Shown piece after piece: positions 12,201 through 20,427 of a stretch of DNA of 64,000 bases; position 1 is the stretch's first letter, and each line of letters starts with the position of its first letter. The notes beneath the pieces were generated by a model that was not told the DNA's origin, did not search any database, and saw only the letters and a program-made list of their open reading frames with translations. The DNA comes from Salvator merianae (lineage: Eukaryota > Chordata > Lepidosauria > Squamata > Teiidae). The position numbers and the translations under genes were made by a program. The stretch covers positions 10,187,739-10,251,738 of the forward strand of contig QVOM02000053.1 in NCBI GenBank assembly GCA_003586115.2, written 5' to 3'.

Positions 12201-14690
12201 AATACATTGTTACAGCAAAGTATTTTCTCTATACTGTGTAGCAACAGCTGCTGTGGTATCCACTTTTCCACTCAGTATGAGCCGCAGGGCTAATACATTT
12301 TATGCAAACTTATGCTTTGCACAACCTGTGCTTTGGAAGCCCATACTGCAACCATGAAACTAGCTGAAATTTATCTACTTACTAAGTAAGAGTGATTTGT
12401 AAGGATGACAGCCTATGGCACCCCTGTTGATCCTAGGTGGGCTATGTACATATTCTTGTCTTTTTTGATTTTTATGTATTTTATTATATTATTTTGATAC
12501 TCTTAATTGATACAGTCCCCTGACTGATCAGTAAATTCTATTCAATTCAGTTCTACTGAAAAGAAAAAGAAAAATAATTGCACCAGTCAATGCTATATAT
12601 TATCACACTATCGGAAAGACTGTTCAGGGGTCAACAAAAGATTTGCCATTCTGCTTGACAAAAACAGCACTGGGCATTACAGAATATTTCTGTTGCTAAT
12701 GCCATACCTGTAATGTTAGTATTATTGGAATTGCCATAGTTGTGTGCGTGTTCATAGATGGATTTATGTGATAAAGCTTATGTGGATTCGATATGATTCT
12801 AAAAACATATTTCTTTACTTCCAACCTTCTTTTAGGAGCACAGAAATATCTGGTCAACTTAACAATGTATGTAAAAGGTAAAAAGAACTAAGTTACTCTA
12901 TATGTATTGAAAATTATGCTGACTGATGACCTGCAAAATGAATCACATAGACAAAAAACACAATTACTGCAGTTAAAGCTTTCTCATTAGCCCTCCCTTG
13001 TTAAATTTGAATAACTCATTCTGCTTCTTGCCTATAGATGACAGAAGGAAAGGAAATTCCTTCCTCATGGGGAAGGACTCAGAAAGAGAAATTTTAACAT
13101 GTTGACAACTGGAATAGGCCATTGTAGCAAACAGAATCCACAGCAAACAAAGCCCATCTGGTATGGCAGCATTAGCCTCCAGACCTCCAGCTGCCATAAC
13201 TGGTAAGCAGCATCCCATTTCGCATAAGCCTGGACACTAAAGAAAAGAAATGCATTTTCCAAGTGTTATTTTTACAATTTTAACAGCCACCTTGAGCACT
13301 GCTGTACAGTAGATAAAGAAGCAAGTACACAAGCATTGGCTTTAGCCAAATTTTATCCCAGTAGTCACTCATTCTGTAAACTCCTTTTTAACAACAAAAA
13401 TGATCTCCTGCACCCTCATGCACCTGTGTAGAACAGTAACACAGCAGTGGAAGAAGGGAAATTAGTAAGCTTCAAATACATTTAGTCTCCTTGAAAGATC
13501 CTCAGCATTACCACTGACACGATTTAAAAGTCAAAGATTTCTAGCCACATTGCTGAAGTTTAAAAGGTCAGTCTTACACATATCCTTAAGGTTCATAGGC
13601 TTAATGACTCGGGACACAATAGATAATTCCACAGATCATACAGTACTGTAACATCAGATATCAATCAGGTATCAATCCAGCACTAAAGTAAGCACCTTTC
13701 TTTCATTCTGTTTCCTCTTCATCATCTCCATTTTAGCAATTTCTTCATCAGGATCCTGTAAAAACTACAAAGAAAAAAGAAATCAGGATACGTAATACAT
13801 AGCCTTAGCAAAGCCAGTGGCTAAAATTAAGCCCAAATGTAACAGTGTAAGAAGTTCCGTAGTAACAACTATACACTAATCACTGAAAATCAGGAGTTAT
13901 AACAAGCAGTTTTGATAGACCACAATTTGCCAACTAATCCAAAAATGATCAAGTATGTGAAAAGAAAATTTGCTGATATTTAACTTGTTTTAGCCAGATA
14001 TTGACATACTGGAAAATAACACTTAATATTATATAGCATGGTAACTCTTAAGAAAATGACCTAAAAAAATCACAATTATCTAGTAAATGCCAGCTATGTA
14101 AGCTAATTAAAATCAAATTTCACTAAGTTTTTAGGCTTTACTCCAAGCACCTCATACAGCAGATGAGAGAAGAACTACAAAGGAACCCCAGTCTTCCATG
14201 GACTACTAGCATATGTGGAATTCTGAAAAAGTATGGTAGAAGCCAGGCACTAACTGGATGATTTAGGCTACACCAAGCAAGAGTTGGACCATATATGGAA
14301 CCCGTAACTATCAGCTAGCACAGATAAACAGGAAAAAAAAAGCTATTTGATCACAGAACAGGAAGAATGAAAACGTCAGAATAAGGAGACATTGCTCTGA
14401 GGATGCAGAACAGAAAGTTAAGCTATCCATAATGCACCTACCGTTGCAACATCAGCTTTTCTCTTACGCGTTCGAACCACCACGTCAGGGGCAACTTCAT
14501 CCTCAGAGGAAATTTGCTTGTCCTTCTGATCACTGCAAAGAGATAAACGATTGAGGCCTATAAACACATGGCAGCACCAGATCTTGGGGAGAAATGGCTG
14601 AAAGGAGCAGAGGCCTAGAAGCCTGCCCTGAAACAGGCCTTGCAAGTGTTGGCACACAGGGTTGCATACAACTCACCTTCCTTTGAGCAT
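3087..14690 (-). CDS. CCNE1: Cyclin E1, 11 coding exons, complete
   Basis: Cyclin E1 binds and activates CDK2 at the G1/S transition in the nucleus. The coding sequence joins 14690-14677, 14532-14442, 13764-13696, 9268-9126, 9039-8904, 7330-7184, 6090-5995, 4928-4794, 4710-4599, 4506-4349 and 3209-3087: 1224 bp, 407 aa (human is 410). Each intron has GT-AG ends and the phases fit throughout. Residues 25-30 (RTRKRK) form a basic nuclear-localisation patch. The N-terminal cyclin box spans about residues 114-242 ([35 protein letters not shown]) and the C-terminal box about 244-365 ([18 protein letters not shown]). The C terminus keeps the phosphodegron LTPPQSGKK (Thr392, Ser396), known in this family as the FBXW7 signal. 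The sequence favours CCNE1 over CCNE2 ([16 protein letters not shown]). Oddity: the hydrophobic-patch motif MRAIL reads MRVVL (141-145). The start is the only in-frame ATG near the N-terminal splice junction; the first residues are the least certain. Confidence 0.96.
4349..4506 (-). CDS. CCNE1: CCNE1 coding exon 10
   Basis: This 158-bp exon encodes [20 protein letters not shown] through [20 protein letters not shown]. It ends the second cyclin fold. The acceptor is TTTTTCCAG and the donor GTAAGTG. Confidence 0.98.
4599..4710 (-). CDS. CCNE1: CCNE1 coding exon 9
   Basis: This 112-bp exon encodes [20 protein letters not shown] and [17 protein letters not shown] plus one base. It matches human [20 protein letters not shown]. 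The acceptor is TTTGCAG and the donor GTAAGTT. Confidence 0.98.
4794..4928 (-). CDS. CCNE1: CCNE1 coding exon 8 (C-terminal cyclin fold)
   Basis: This 135-bp exon encodes 45 residues including [20 protein letters not shown] and [15 protein letters not shown]. It begins the second cyclin fold. The acceptor is GTTGCAG and the donor GTAAGGA. Confidence 0.98.
5995..6090 (-). CDS. CCNE1: CCNE1 coding exon 7
   Basis: This 96-bp exon encodes 32 residues: [20 protein letters not shown] then [12 protein letters not shown]. It closes the N-terminal cyclin box. The acceptor is GTTTCAG and the donor GTAAGTG. Confidence 0.98.
6821..7160 (+). mobile_element. MITE family F copy in a CCNE1 intron (right end unclear)
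   Basis: It begins GGGCCTGTTCGCACC, the same end as at 34487, and contains ATCATGGCAGTTCCCGGACATC, related to the segments near 17490 and 36080. It abuts the exon at 7184. The right terminus was not found. Confidence 0.45.
7184..7330 (-). CDS. CCNE1: CCNE1 coding exon 6 (cyclin box core)
   Basis: This 147-bp exon encodes 49 residues, [20 protein letters not shown] through [14 protein letters not shown]. It is nearly identical to human apart from conservative changes ([10 protein letters not shown] for RYMATQENVV). The acceptor is TTTTGCAG and the donor GTAAAG. Confidence 0.98.
7962..8278. mobile_element. hAT-like non-autonomous DNA transposon, GC-rich
   Basis: The 317-bp element has ends CAGCGGCGTAGC and GCTACACGTCTG (inverted, about 9/12). 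It is flanked by a perfect 8-bp duplication CAACTATC at 7954-7961 and 8279-8286. An 8-bp duplication and CAG start are typical of hAT. It is strongly GC-rich inside an AT-rich CCNE1 intron. Confidence 0.8.
8904..9039 (-). CDS. CCNE1: CCNE1 coding exon 5 (start of cyclin box)
   Basis: This 136-bp exon encodes [20 protein letters not shown] and continues to [18 protein letters not shown]. It opens the N-terminal cyclin box. The substrate-docking motif, MRAIL in most cyclins E and A, is MRVVL here. The donor is GTGAGA. Confidence 0.97.
9126..9268 (-). CDS. CCNE1: CCNE1 coding exon 4
   Basis: This 143-bp exon is the most diverged part of the protein. It is anchored by [11 protein letters not shown] in the middle and SPLPVLG at the end (human [10 protein letters not shown] and SPLPVLS). 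The donor GTAAAGG leaves two bases that complete a glycine with the next exon. Confidence 0.95.
9269..13695. other. CCNE1 intron 3, unique to weakly repetitive
   Basis: This 4.4-kb intron lies between coding exons 3 and 4. It is AT-rich with only old repeat traces: a worn LINE-like tail (10856-10925) and a LINE-tail fragment (11041-11130). I see no additional exon with cyclin similarity. Confidence 0.6.
11041..11130 (-). mobile_element. Non-LTR LINE 3'-tail fragment
   Basis: GACATAAG, then CCCTGCTGGATCAGGCC and CATCTAGTCCAGCATC are shared with copies at 43419, 49503, 51655, 59487 and 59709. The complete copies end (TTCTTATG)n on the strand opposite to this reading, like CR1/L2-group tails. 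Confidence 0.6.
13696..13764 (-). CDS. CCNE1: CCNE1 coding exon 3
   Basis: This 69-bp exon encodes 23 codons in phase 0 ([20 protein letters not shown] and three more residues). FLQDPDEE is a cyclin E1 hallmark and the exon has the same length as the human one. The acceptor is TTTGTAG and the donor GTGCTT. Confidence 0.95.
14442..14532 (-). CDS. CCNE1: CCNE1 coding exon 2 (NLS)
   Basis: This 91-bp exon has an acceptor CTTTGCAG and a donor GTAGGTG. After one split-codon base it encodes 30 residues ending [14 protein letters not shown], which aligns with human SARSRKRKANVTV. It carries the basic nuclear-localisation patch. Confidence 0.92.
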
Positions 14691-14699
14691 AGTGGCCTG
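14677..14699 (-). CDS. CCNE1: CCNE1 exon carrying the start codon
   Basis: This is a 23-bp exon between an acceptor (CCCAG at 14704-14700) and a donor (GTGAGT from 14676). The coding part is 14690-14677 and encodes MLKG plus two bases, which join the next exon to give MLKGSDQKDKQ. Bases 14699-14691 are 5'UTR. The -3 position of the ATG is A. The exon is very short and not conserved enough to prove by similarity, so it is the weakest CCNE1 exon. Confidence 0.75.
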
Positions 14700-15728
14700 C
14701 TGGGATCAAGGTAAGACTGATTTAGACCTTGGGGGGAAAAAAAAAAAAAAAAAAAACAATCAGTGAAATTGTTCTAGTTAAAAAAAAAGTGGCTAGGTTG
14801 GAAAACGGGGGAAAGAATGCTTGTTTTTGTGAGAACAAAAAAGATGTTTTAAAAAATACTGTCATGAACAACAGCCAGAAATGAAAGCAAGGACAAAGTA
14901 CTAAAATCTCTGTGAAAAAGGGAGGTTAAAAGAGGCCTTTGAAGCAGCAAAAAGGAGAGGGCACAGTCTGTGCCGCTGAAGGGGGAAAAATAAATGAGAA
15001 ACAGCATGAAGCCCCACGTTTTCAGTCCTTCCTCTTCTATATGCATGAGAAAATCAAAGTATGTCACTATATTCCATGCACCCCCTCCAAAAAAATACTG
15101 AATACAAATGCAACAAATAGCAAATGTCACTGGCGTCTTCCCCTCAACCAAATCACCCCCAAAAATCCAGACTAACCAGACCCAGCCACCCCACCTTCAC
15201 AAAGCACCATCCTAACAATCCAATAAAAACACTGCCAAAACTATTTCCAGCAGTGCAAGAAAGTAATGAGATTTAAATATGGGGGGGGGGGGGAGAAAAG
15301 AAGCTTCTTGATGGGGACACTTCCCTCCCTCCCTCCCTTAAAATGCAGCAACTGGGGCAAGAAATATATAAAAATGCAAGGGGGGGGGAGGCAAAAGGAA
15401 AAAAAGGGAAAAGGACCCCAAACTCCCCCAAGCTGTGGCATGCCATAATGGGACTGGGAGAGAACAGCAATGGGGAAAAGGAAGGTCGGGGGGGCACCCC
15501 AATCTTTTTGACCCCCTAGAAGCCCCCAGTCCGCCCAATTTGAAATCCCTGTGGATGAGGTCCAGATTGCTTGGAGGGGGGCACAGGTGGGGGGGACGGT
15601 GGCCCCCACGTTTCCTACAAGCCCCAGACTACCTCATTTAGGATACCCGTGCCTGGAGGGGGGTCTTTTTTTTTTAAGCCCCTGGACACCCAGGGAGTAG
15701 GGATTCGGGTCCCGTCCCCCCCGCTTAC

Positions 15729-15850
15729 CAGAGAGGCCGAGGAGGGCTGACTGGCTGTCGGCCGGGCGGGCGGCGTATGCGTGGCCTGCCTGCCTGTGGG
15801 CCCCTATGGGCGGGCGGGACACAGGAAGGCGGGCTCGTCGCGGCCTCGCC
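15729..15850 (-). other. CCNE1: Candidate non-coding exon 1 of CCNE1
   Basis: A strong minus-strand donor, CTCTCTG followed by GTAAGCG at 15728, lies inside the CpG island about 1 kb upstream of the start-codon exon. Human CCNE1 also has a non-coding first exon. The donor is seen directly; the outer (5') limit is only a guess. Confidence 0.45.
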
Positions 15851-15904
15851 TGGGTTGGGCGCCTCCTCACAGCGCGGCAGATCCCGTGTCGAGCCAGGGC
15901 GGCC

Positions 15905-15913
15905 TTCCCGCGC
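15905..15913. promoter_or_regulatory. E2F-like site TTCCCGCGC
   Basis: The sequence fits the E2F core and sits between the two opposed splice donors. CCNE1 is a known E2F target in other vertebrates. A second match, GCGCGGGAA, is at 16176-16184. This is a motif call only. Confidence 0.4.
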
Positions 15914-16057
15914 GCGCACAGGGCGGGCCCAGGCCCCGCGCGCGAGCATTTGAACCCTCCAGGAGGCGCCGCCACCCCAGCGCCGCCCAGGGCACGACCC
16001 GCCCCAACGGGGCCCCGCCGCCGCCGCGCTCGGGCAGCCAGAGGGCCCCAGGGCCCC

Positions 16058-16066
16058 ATGCAGCAG
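16058..16066 (+). CDS. Candidate first coding exon of the BtpA-like gene (ATG CAG CAG)
   Basis: ATG CAG CAG is followed directly by a consensus donor GTGAGC inside the CpG island. The exon that begins after the acceptor at 20350-20351 reads ATC ATG AAG. Joining them gives an in-frame start MQQIMKFLQLF and a 272-aa product. Without this exon, translation would begin at ATG 20355. It is an inference from splice signals and frame only. Confidence 0.4.
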
Positions 16067-16108
16067 GTGAGCGGCGGCGGAGCGGGCCGCGCGGAAGAGA
16101 AGGCCGAG

Positions 16109-16158
16109 GGGCGGGGCGTGGACTCTGGGGGCGGGGCGTGGACTCTGGGGGCGGGGCG
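16109..16158 (+). promoter_or_regulatory. Three tandem GC boxes in a 20-bp repeat
   Basis: GGGCGGGGCG occurs at 16109, 16129 and 16149. The first two lie in exact 20-bp direct repeats (16111-16130 and 16131-16150). They resemble SP/KLF-family binding sites. Confidence 0.55.
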
Positions 16159-16677
16159 GGCGCGCGGGCGCTGCTGCGCGGGAAGGTCGCAGGCGCGTTT
16201 TCGTCCTCCCGCCTCGACTGAGGGGACGTTGGACAACCGGAGGGGGAGGGAGCGAGGGCGGGACCTCGGCCCCGGAAGATTAGAGAAAAAGAAGGGGGGG
16301 GAGGAGAAGTATACCGCCCCTCCCTCTCCCAGGGTAGTTTTGCTTTCCCTTTTCTCACCTGCGTGGCCTACTCTTGTTTCTTCCACGCTTCAGTTCGCTG
16401 TGCCTTTGAGCACATGCAGAGTGGGACCTGAGACTCTTCGGGCGTCTGAAAAGCAGGGATAACAGCTTCTCCCTAAAGCTCCATCCGTGCCTGTTTGCAC
16501 CCTTTATGTCTGCCTCCCTTCGTTGCCTTTGAGGGAGATTTTTATTATTCTTATTACCAGTAGCATCATCATCATCGTTATTCAGAAGAATTCACAGTCA
16601 TAGACTGGATCAAACTCAACGATTCAAGTCCTAATGGAGGATTTAAGAGCCATTATGATCATATCAGAGAGTAGAAA

Positions 16678-16955
16678 TTATTATTATGTACACAACATGA
16701 TATCACAACAGCTGATGTTGGCCTTCATTTCGCATCAAGTTCTGAAGAACTAGGATGATGTAATGTATTGGCGTAAGATGTGTGCAGATCAGAGCAGTGT
16801 GGCCTTTTGCAGTATCTATTATTATTAATACACAATGTGATAAATTACAGCTGCCAGTTTATTAACTGCTGTTGGCCTTCATTTTGTATCAAATTCTTCC
16901 CAAGGGCTTAGCATGATGTAATGTATAGGTGTAAGATGTGTGCAATTATTATCAT
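16678..16955 (+). repeat. Two-copy degenerate direct repeat
   Basis: GTTGGCCTTCATTT with a GATGATGTAATGTAT-type block occurs twice (about 16717-16790 and 16873-16945), each preceded by an ATTATTAT-like stretch. The unit is about 150 bp. Confidence 0.6.
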
Positions 16956-17399
16956 TATTATTATTAATAATAATATTATATTTAGCGTTTACATGTGTTT
17001 ATCACCGTCTTTGAAAGTTTAAAGTGTTCTTACTGGATACTTGGATGATTTATGTTACCTGTCCTGAAACCTTCGAGTAAAGGGAGAGATATAAATCAGT
17101 TAAAATAAATAAAAAGAGAGAAAGAAAGAAACTCCAAAACAAACAAAACTAAGTTCCTAATAAATAAAAACTTTTGCAGATGGAAGAATGTTACGTCTGA
17201 AATCGAAAGAAGCTATCCTAAAGCTGAGGATCTGCTGAAGGAAAGGAGTTCTTCCTTTATTTATTGTCTCCCTGAATTCTTTTTCTTTGCCTTTCCCCCT
17301 ACATTTGTCTCTTCCTTGCTTAGGGGCAAAAGTAACATGGGGCAATCTAGCTTTTGCCTCAAAGCCCAGGAGAATAAAAGCTCTACTGGGCACTGCAGG

Positions 17400-17740
17400 G
17401 CCCTAGACTGGAACACCAGCAGGATCCCAGCATTTGCACTGCGAATGCTGGTGTCCTGCCCCAGTCTTCCCCACAATAGCAAACAGGAAGTGTCCAGCCA
17501 CTGCCATGGTGACTGACAGCACTGCAGATCCTACAGGCACTGTATGCCATGTGGCTGTGCGTTCACAGCTCTCCTGGTCAACTTGTGGAGCACAATTTAG
17601 TGCTCACAGCTAGCTGTGATTGGTTGCAGCTGGAGTCTGCTCCCGATTGTGCAGACCATTGCACAGTGCGGACGCAGTTGCCTAGTGAGCGCGCAGACAC
17701 TCACTAGGCAACCAGAGTGAAAAGGCCCACAGTTTGCATG
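17400..17740 (-). mobile_element. MITE family F-like copy
   Basis: It shares CCACTGCCATGGTGACTG and GTGGAGCACAATTT with 36095-36225 and ends AGTGAAAAGGCCC, comparable to AGTGCGAACAGGCCC at 36300. No clear target-site duplication was found. Confidence 0.45.
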
Positions 17741-19132
17741 TTATGAGCATCCCATCTTAGGCCCTTTCAGCACTAGCCCTTATCCTGGATTATGTTCCAG
17801 AAGAGGAGCCTGCCATCTGCATGGTGGAATTTGAAAAGGGGGATGAAAAAAAGGAGTCTCTGCTTGTTTCATGCGCATCTCCTTAAATTCCTTTCTCTCT
17901 CACACACATGAAGCTTGAAGCCTTCCCCCCACCCCCCTGCCCAGCTGTTGCTTCTGAGCATGGGAAGATCACAATTAATATCGGGAGAGAATTGAAGCCA
18001 AAAGTTCTATAGGAATGCCACCTTTTTAAATAATAATAAAAATAATAAAAATCCTGCCTGGCTGAGTGTCTTTGAATTGCTGCAAAACACCACCCTTATA
18101 TAGATGGACGTATTTGATCACTGACTGCAGGCTTACAAGACTAAGGCACAGGTTCTGTCCATAATCAAAGGTGCTGTGATTTTTTTTTTTAAAAGGTTGG
18201 ATGCTCTCAGAAGGATGATGTTTTCTTAACTTAAAAACGTACAGCACAATGATGCAGTAAAAGGATACAAGCTCACTTCCCTTTTGGCAGCATCTTTAAA
18301 AATATGCTTGTGGTGTAAAGAAAATGGGTAGAAGATTGCGCTGGCAACATTCTGACTCTGAAAATCATACACAAACATGAGCTCACTAATCAGCAATGAG
18401 GGTAAAGAGCAGGATATAAATATAAATAAATAAATGGGATACAATGCGATGGAGAGGTTTCTAATCTCAGCAGTGGAATCATGCCCATATGTATGAGTTA
18501 AACTGTTTCCACACTCACTGTTGTTCCAGATCACGGTTATTTCTGGGTCTCTCTTTTGCCTACAGCTTAGGTCAGACCAGAGAGCCTCCTCCCACTCTTA
18601 GAGCGCTCTGTCTGCACAGGACAGAGCATAGACCAGGTTAGGAAACCCAAAATGGTTTCCTGGTCCAGTCTACTGACAAACCTATTTTTTTGAGGTCTAC
18701 CACCATACCAGATGGTGGTGTACTGGACCCCACAAGTGTGCAGACGGCCTGTCTTTGTAATCCACTATACCACAGGGACCCATTTCAGTGGCATAACAAG
18801 GTGTGCTGCCGAAATGCCCCCCCCCCGAGAGCTCTGAAGGGCAGGAACATTCGTTCCTGGCTTTTGGATCATTTACAGGGCCCCCATGTCAGCTCTGTGG
18901 GGGCTAGCATGGAACAAGCCATCCCGATGCAGACGGCCTTGCTCCAGGCTAGAAGCAATCCATTCCAGCTTGGGACAGATTGCTTGTTCCAGACCGGAAT
19001 ATCGAAAGTAAGTGTGAATATGGCCTTTGTTAGTGACAAACCTGCCTTTTGGATCCTCTGTTGTGTAATGAGAGTGATGAAGGGTAAAAAACCCTGAGTG
19101 GAGCTTGAATGCTGGTAATGGCATTGATACAT

Positions 19133-19255
19133 TCATGCAGTTTTCTTGGTAATGGCGTGGCCATGGTTTAGCATTGCCTTCTTCTGGATGCTGCTAAGGA
19201 CTGAGACCTTCTGCATGGGTAAGCAAATACTTTACCACTGAGCTATTTGCAACTC
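19133..19255 (-). mobile_element. Sauria-type SINE fragment
   Basis: It reads ATGCAGTTTTCTTGG at the left and TACCACTGAGCTATTTGC at the right, which are tail-side and A-box-side landmarks of a minus-strand tRNA SINE. The B box is eroded. Confidence 0.55.
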
Positions 19256-20351
19256 GTATCATAAGAACAGGCCGTACATAATATTCTATACATAATTTGT
19301 TTTAAAACCTGGTTCAGAGTGCTTCCCATCACCAATGATTAGAACTTCGAGGGTAGGTTTCACCTGCTGGCAATTAATCCGTGACAACTATCCATATTCT
19401 GAGGATACGAGTAATGTTTTTTTTCTGAGTCTGCAAGGGAATCTTGCTGAGATTTTGAAATAAATGACTTAATCCCAGTAACATACTTTTGAGTGCTAAG
19501 TACTATATATGTCTGATGCTAAACTTAGATGATGGCTTTGCCAAGTGTTAGACAATCTAATCAGGTAAGAATTTTGTATAAGAATGAGGGACCTGGCTGG
19601 AGGGCTATGCGTCTCTTGGAGGAAAAGCAAAGAACGATTGCATTGGGAAGGTCTCCTTTGCAAATGTTAATTTTGAGCCTGCTCCTTGCTTAAGGCAATG
19701 TTTGTAACTTAGTGGTGGAGCAACTGTATATTCATCTCTAGCATCTTATCAGAAGAAGATAATGGCAAGACCACTTTGTATTTGCTGGGTAAACTGCACA
19801 GAGGCTGGTCAGCTATTATTGATTTCTAACTCCATGATGCTGAAGACCTTTTCATACTTACCTCCAGCACAATTCCAGACAGATCACTGGAATGCGTTGT
19901 TTGCTCCGTGATCTGCTATAGCTGTTCTGGAGGCATCCCAAGCTGTTCCCAATCCTTAAATGCTGTCCACAGGTATTCCCAGGGCATCAGAAACTGTTTG
20001 GGACAGTTGTGAGGTGAGGGTTGCTGGTCCACACCTGTCACTGGCAATTGCCCAATCGCAGCTAGTGGTGGGCGGGACATCTGACATCAGAATGTCTCAT
20101 CAGCAACAGAAGAGGATGGCATGCCATTCGCATTGCTAGAGCGGTTGGGCAGAAACAGGACCGTTCCAGCGCTCAGCATGTGAAAGGTCACAGCCATTCC
20201 TGTTCTTCACTGGGCAGGGATTGTCTCCGGAGACAATTTTGAACAGGTATGTGCAAACCTAACCAGAATAACAGCAATCTATTTAATTAAAGAAAACAGT
20301 TGAGCTTATGCCTATTAGAAAGCCTTTTTTTTTTTTTTAACATCCATTTAG

Positions 20352-20427
20352 ATCATGAAGTTTTTACAGCTTTTTGGGCGGTTGAAAGCAGTGGTCATTG
20401 GAATGGTTCATGTGAAAGCCCTTCCAG
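20352..20427 (+). CDS. BtpA-like exon with MKFLQLFGRLK
   Basis: A T-rich tract ends in CATTTAG at 20351, a good acceptor. The exon reads ATC then ATG (20355) and encodes MKFLQLFGRLKAVVIGMVHV then KALP plus one base. The donor is GTAAATG. The TAG just before the ATC is the acceptor itself and would be removed by splicing. Confidence 0.9.

Larger units (their letters stand above)
15640..16470. promoter_or_regulatory. CpG island, probable divergent promoter of CCNE1 and the BtpA-like gene
   Basis: This is a sharp GC- and CpG-dense block within AT-rich DNA. It lies just upstream of CCNE1 on the minus side and of the BtpA-like gene on the plus side. It contains a minus-strand splice donor at 15728, a plus-strand donor at 16067, an E2F-like TTCCCGCGC at 15905 and three GC boxes at 16109-16158. 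Long open frames across it on both strands are a composition artefact. Confidence 0.7.
16471..20351. other. Putative 5' intron of the BtpA-like gene
   Basis: This is the DNA between the CpG island and the acceptor at 20351. It contains the direct repeat at 16678, MITE family F-like sequence (17400-17740), foldback fragments (18680-19000) and a SINE (19133-19255). No conserved coding sequence is recognised. Confidence 0.5.

Noticed and set aside
3087..14690. Cyclin C or cyclin E2 as the identity of the minus-strand cyclin gene
   Set aside because: The cyclin boxes ([15 protein letters not shown]) and C-terminal LTPPQSGKK are cyclin [17 protein letters not shown] and linkage to C19orf12 indicate E1 rather than E2.
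15634..16462. Long reading frames of 250, 218 and 163 codons on both strands
   Set aside because: They span a CpG island where stop codons are rare, overlap one another in opposite directions, consist of Arg/Pro/Gly/Ala-rich low-complexity sequence and resemble no known family.
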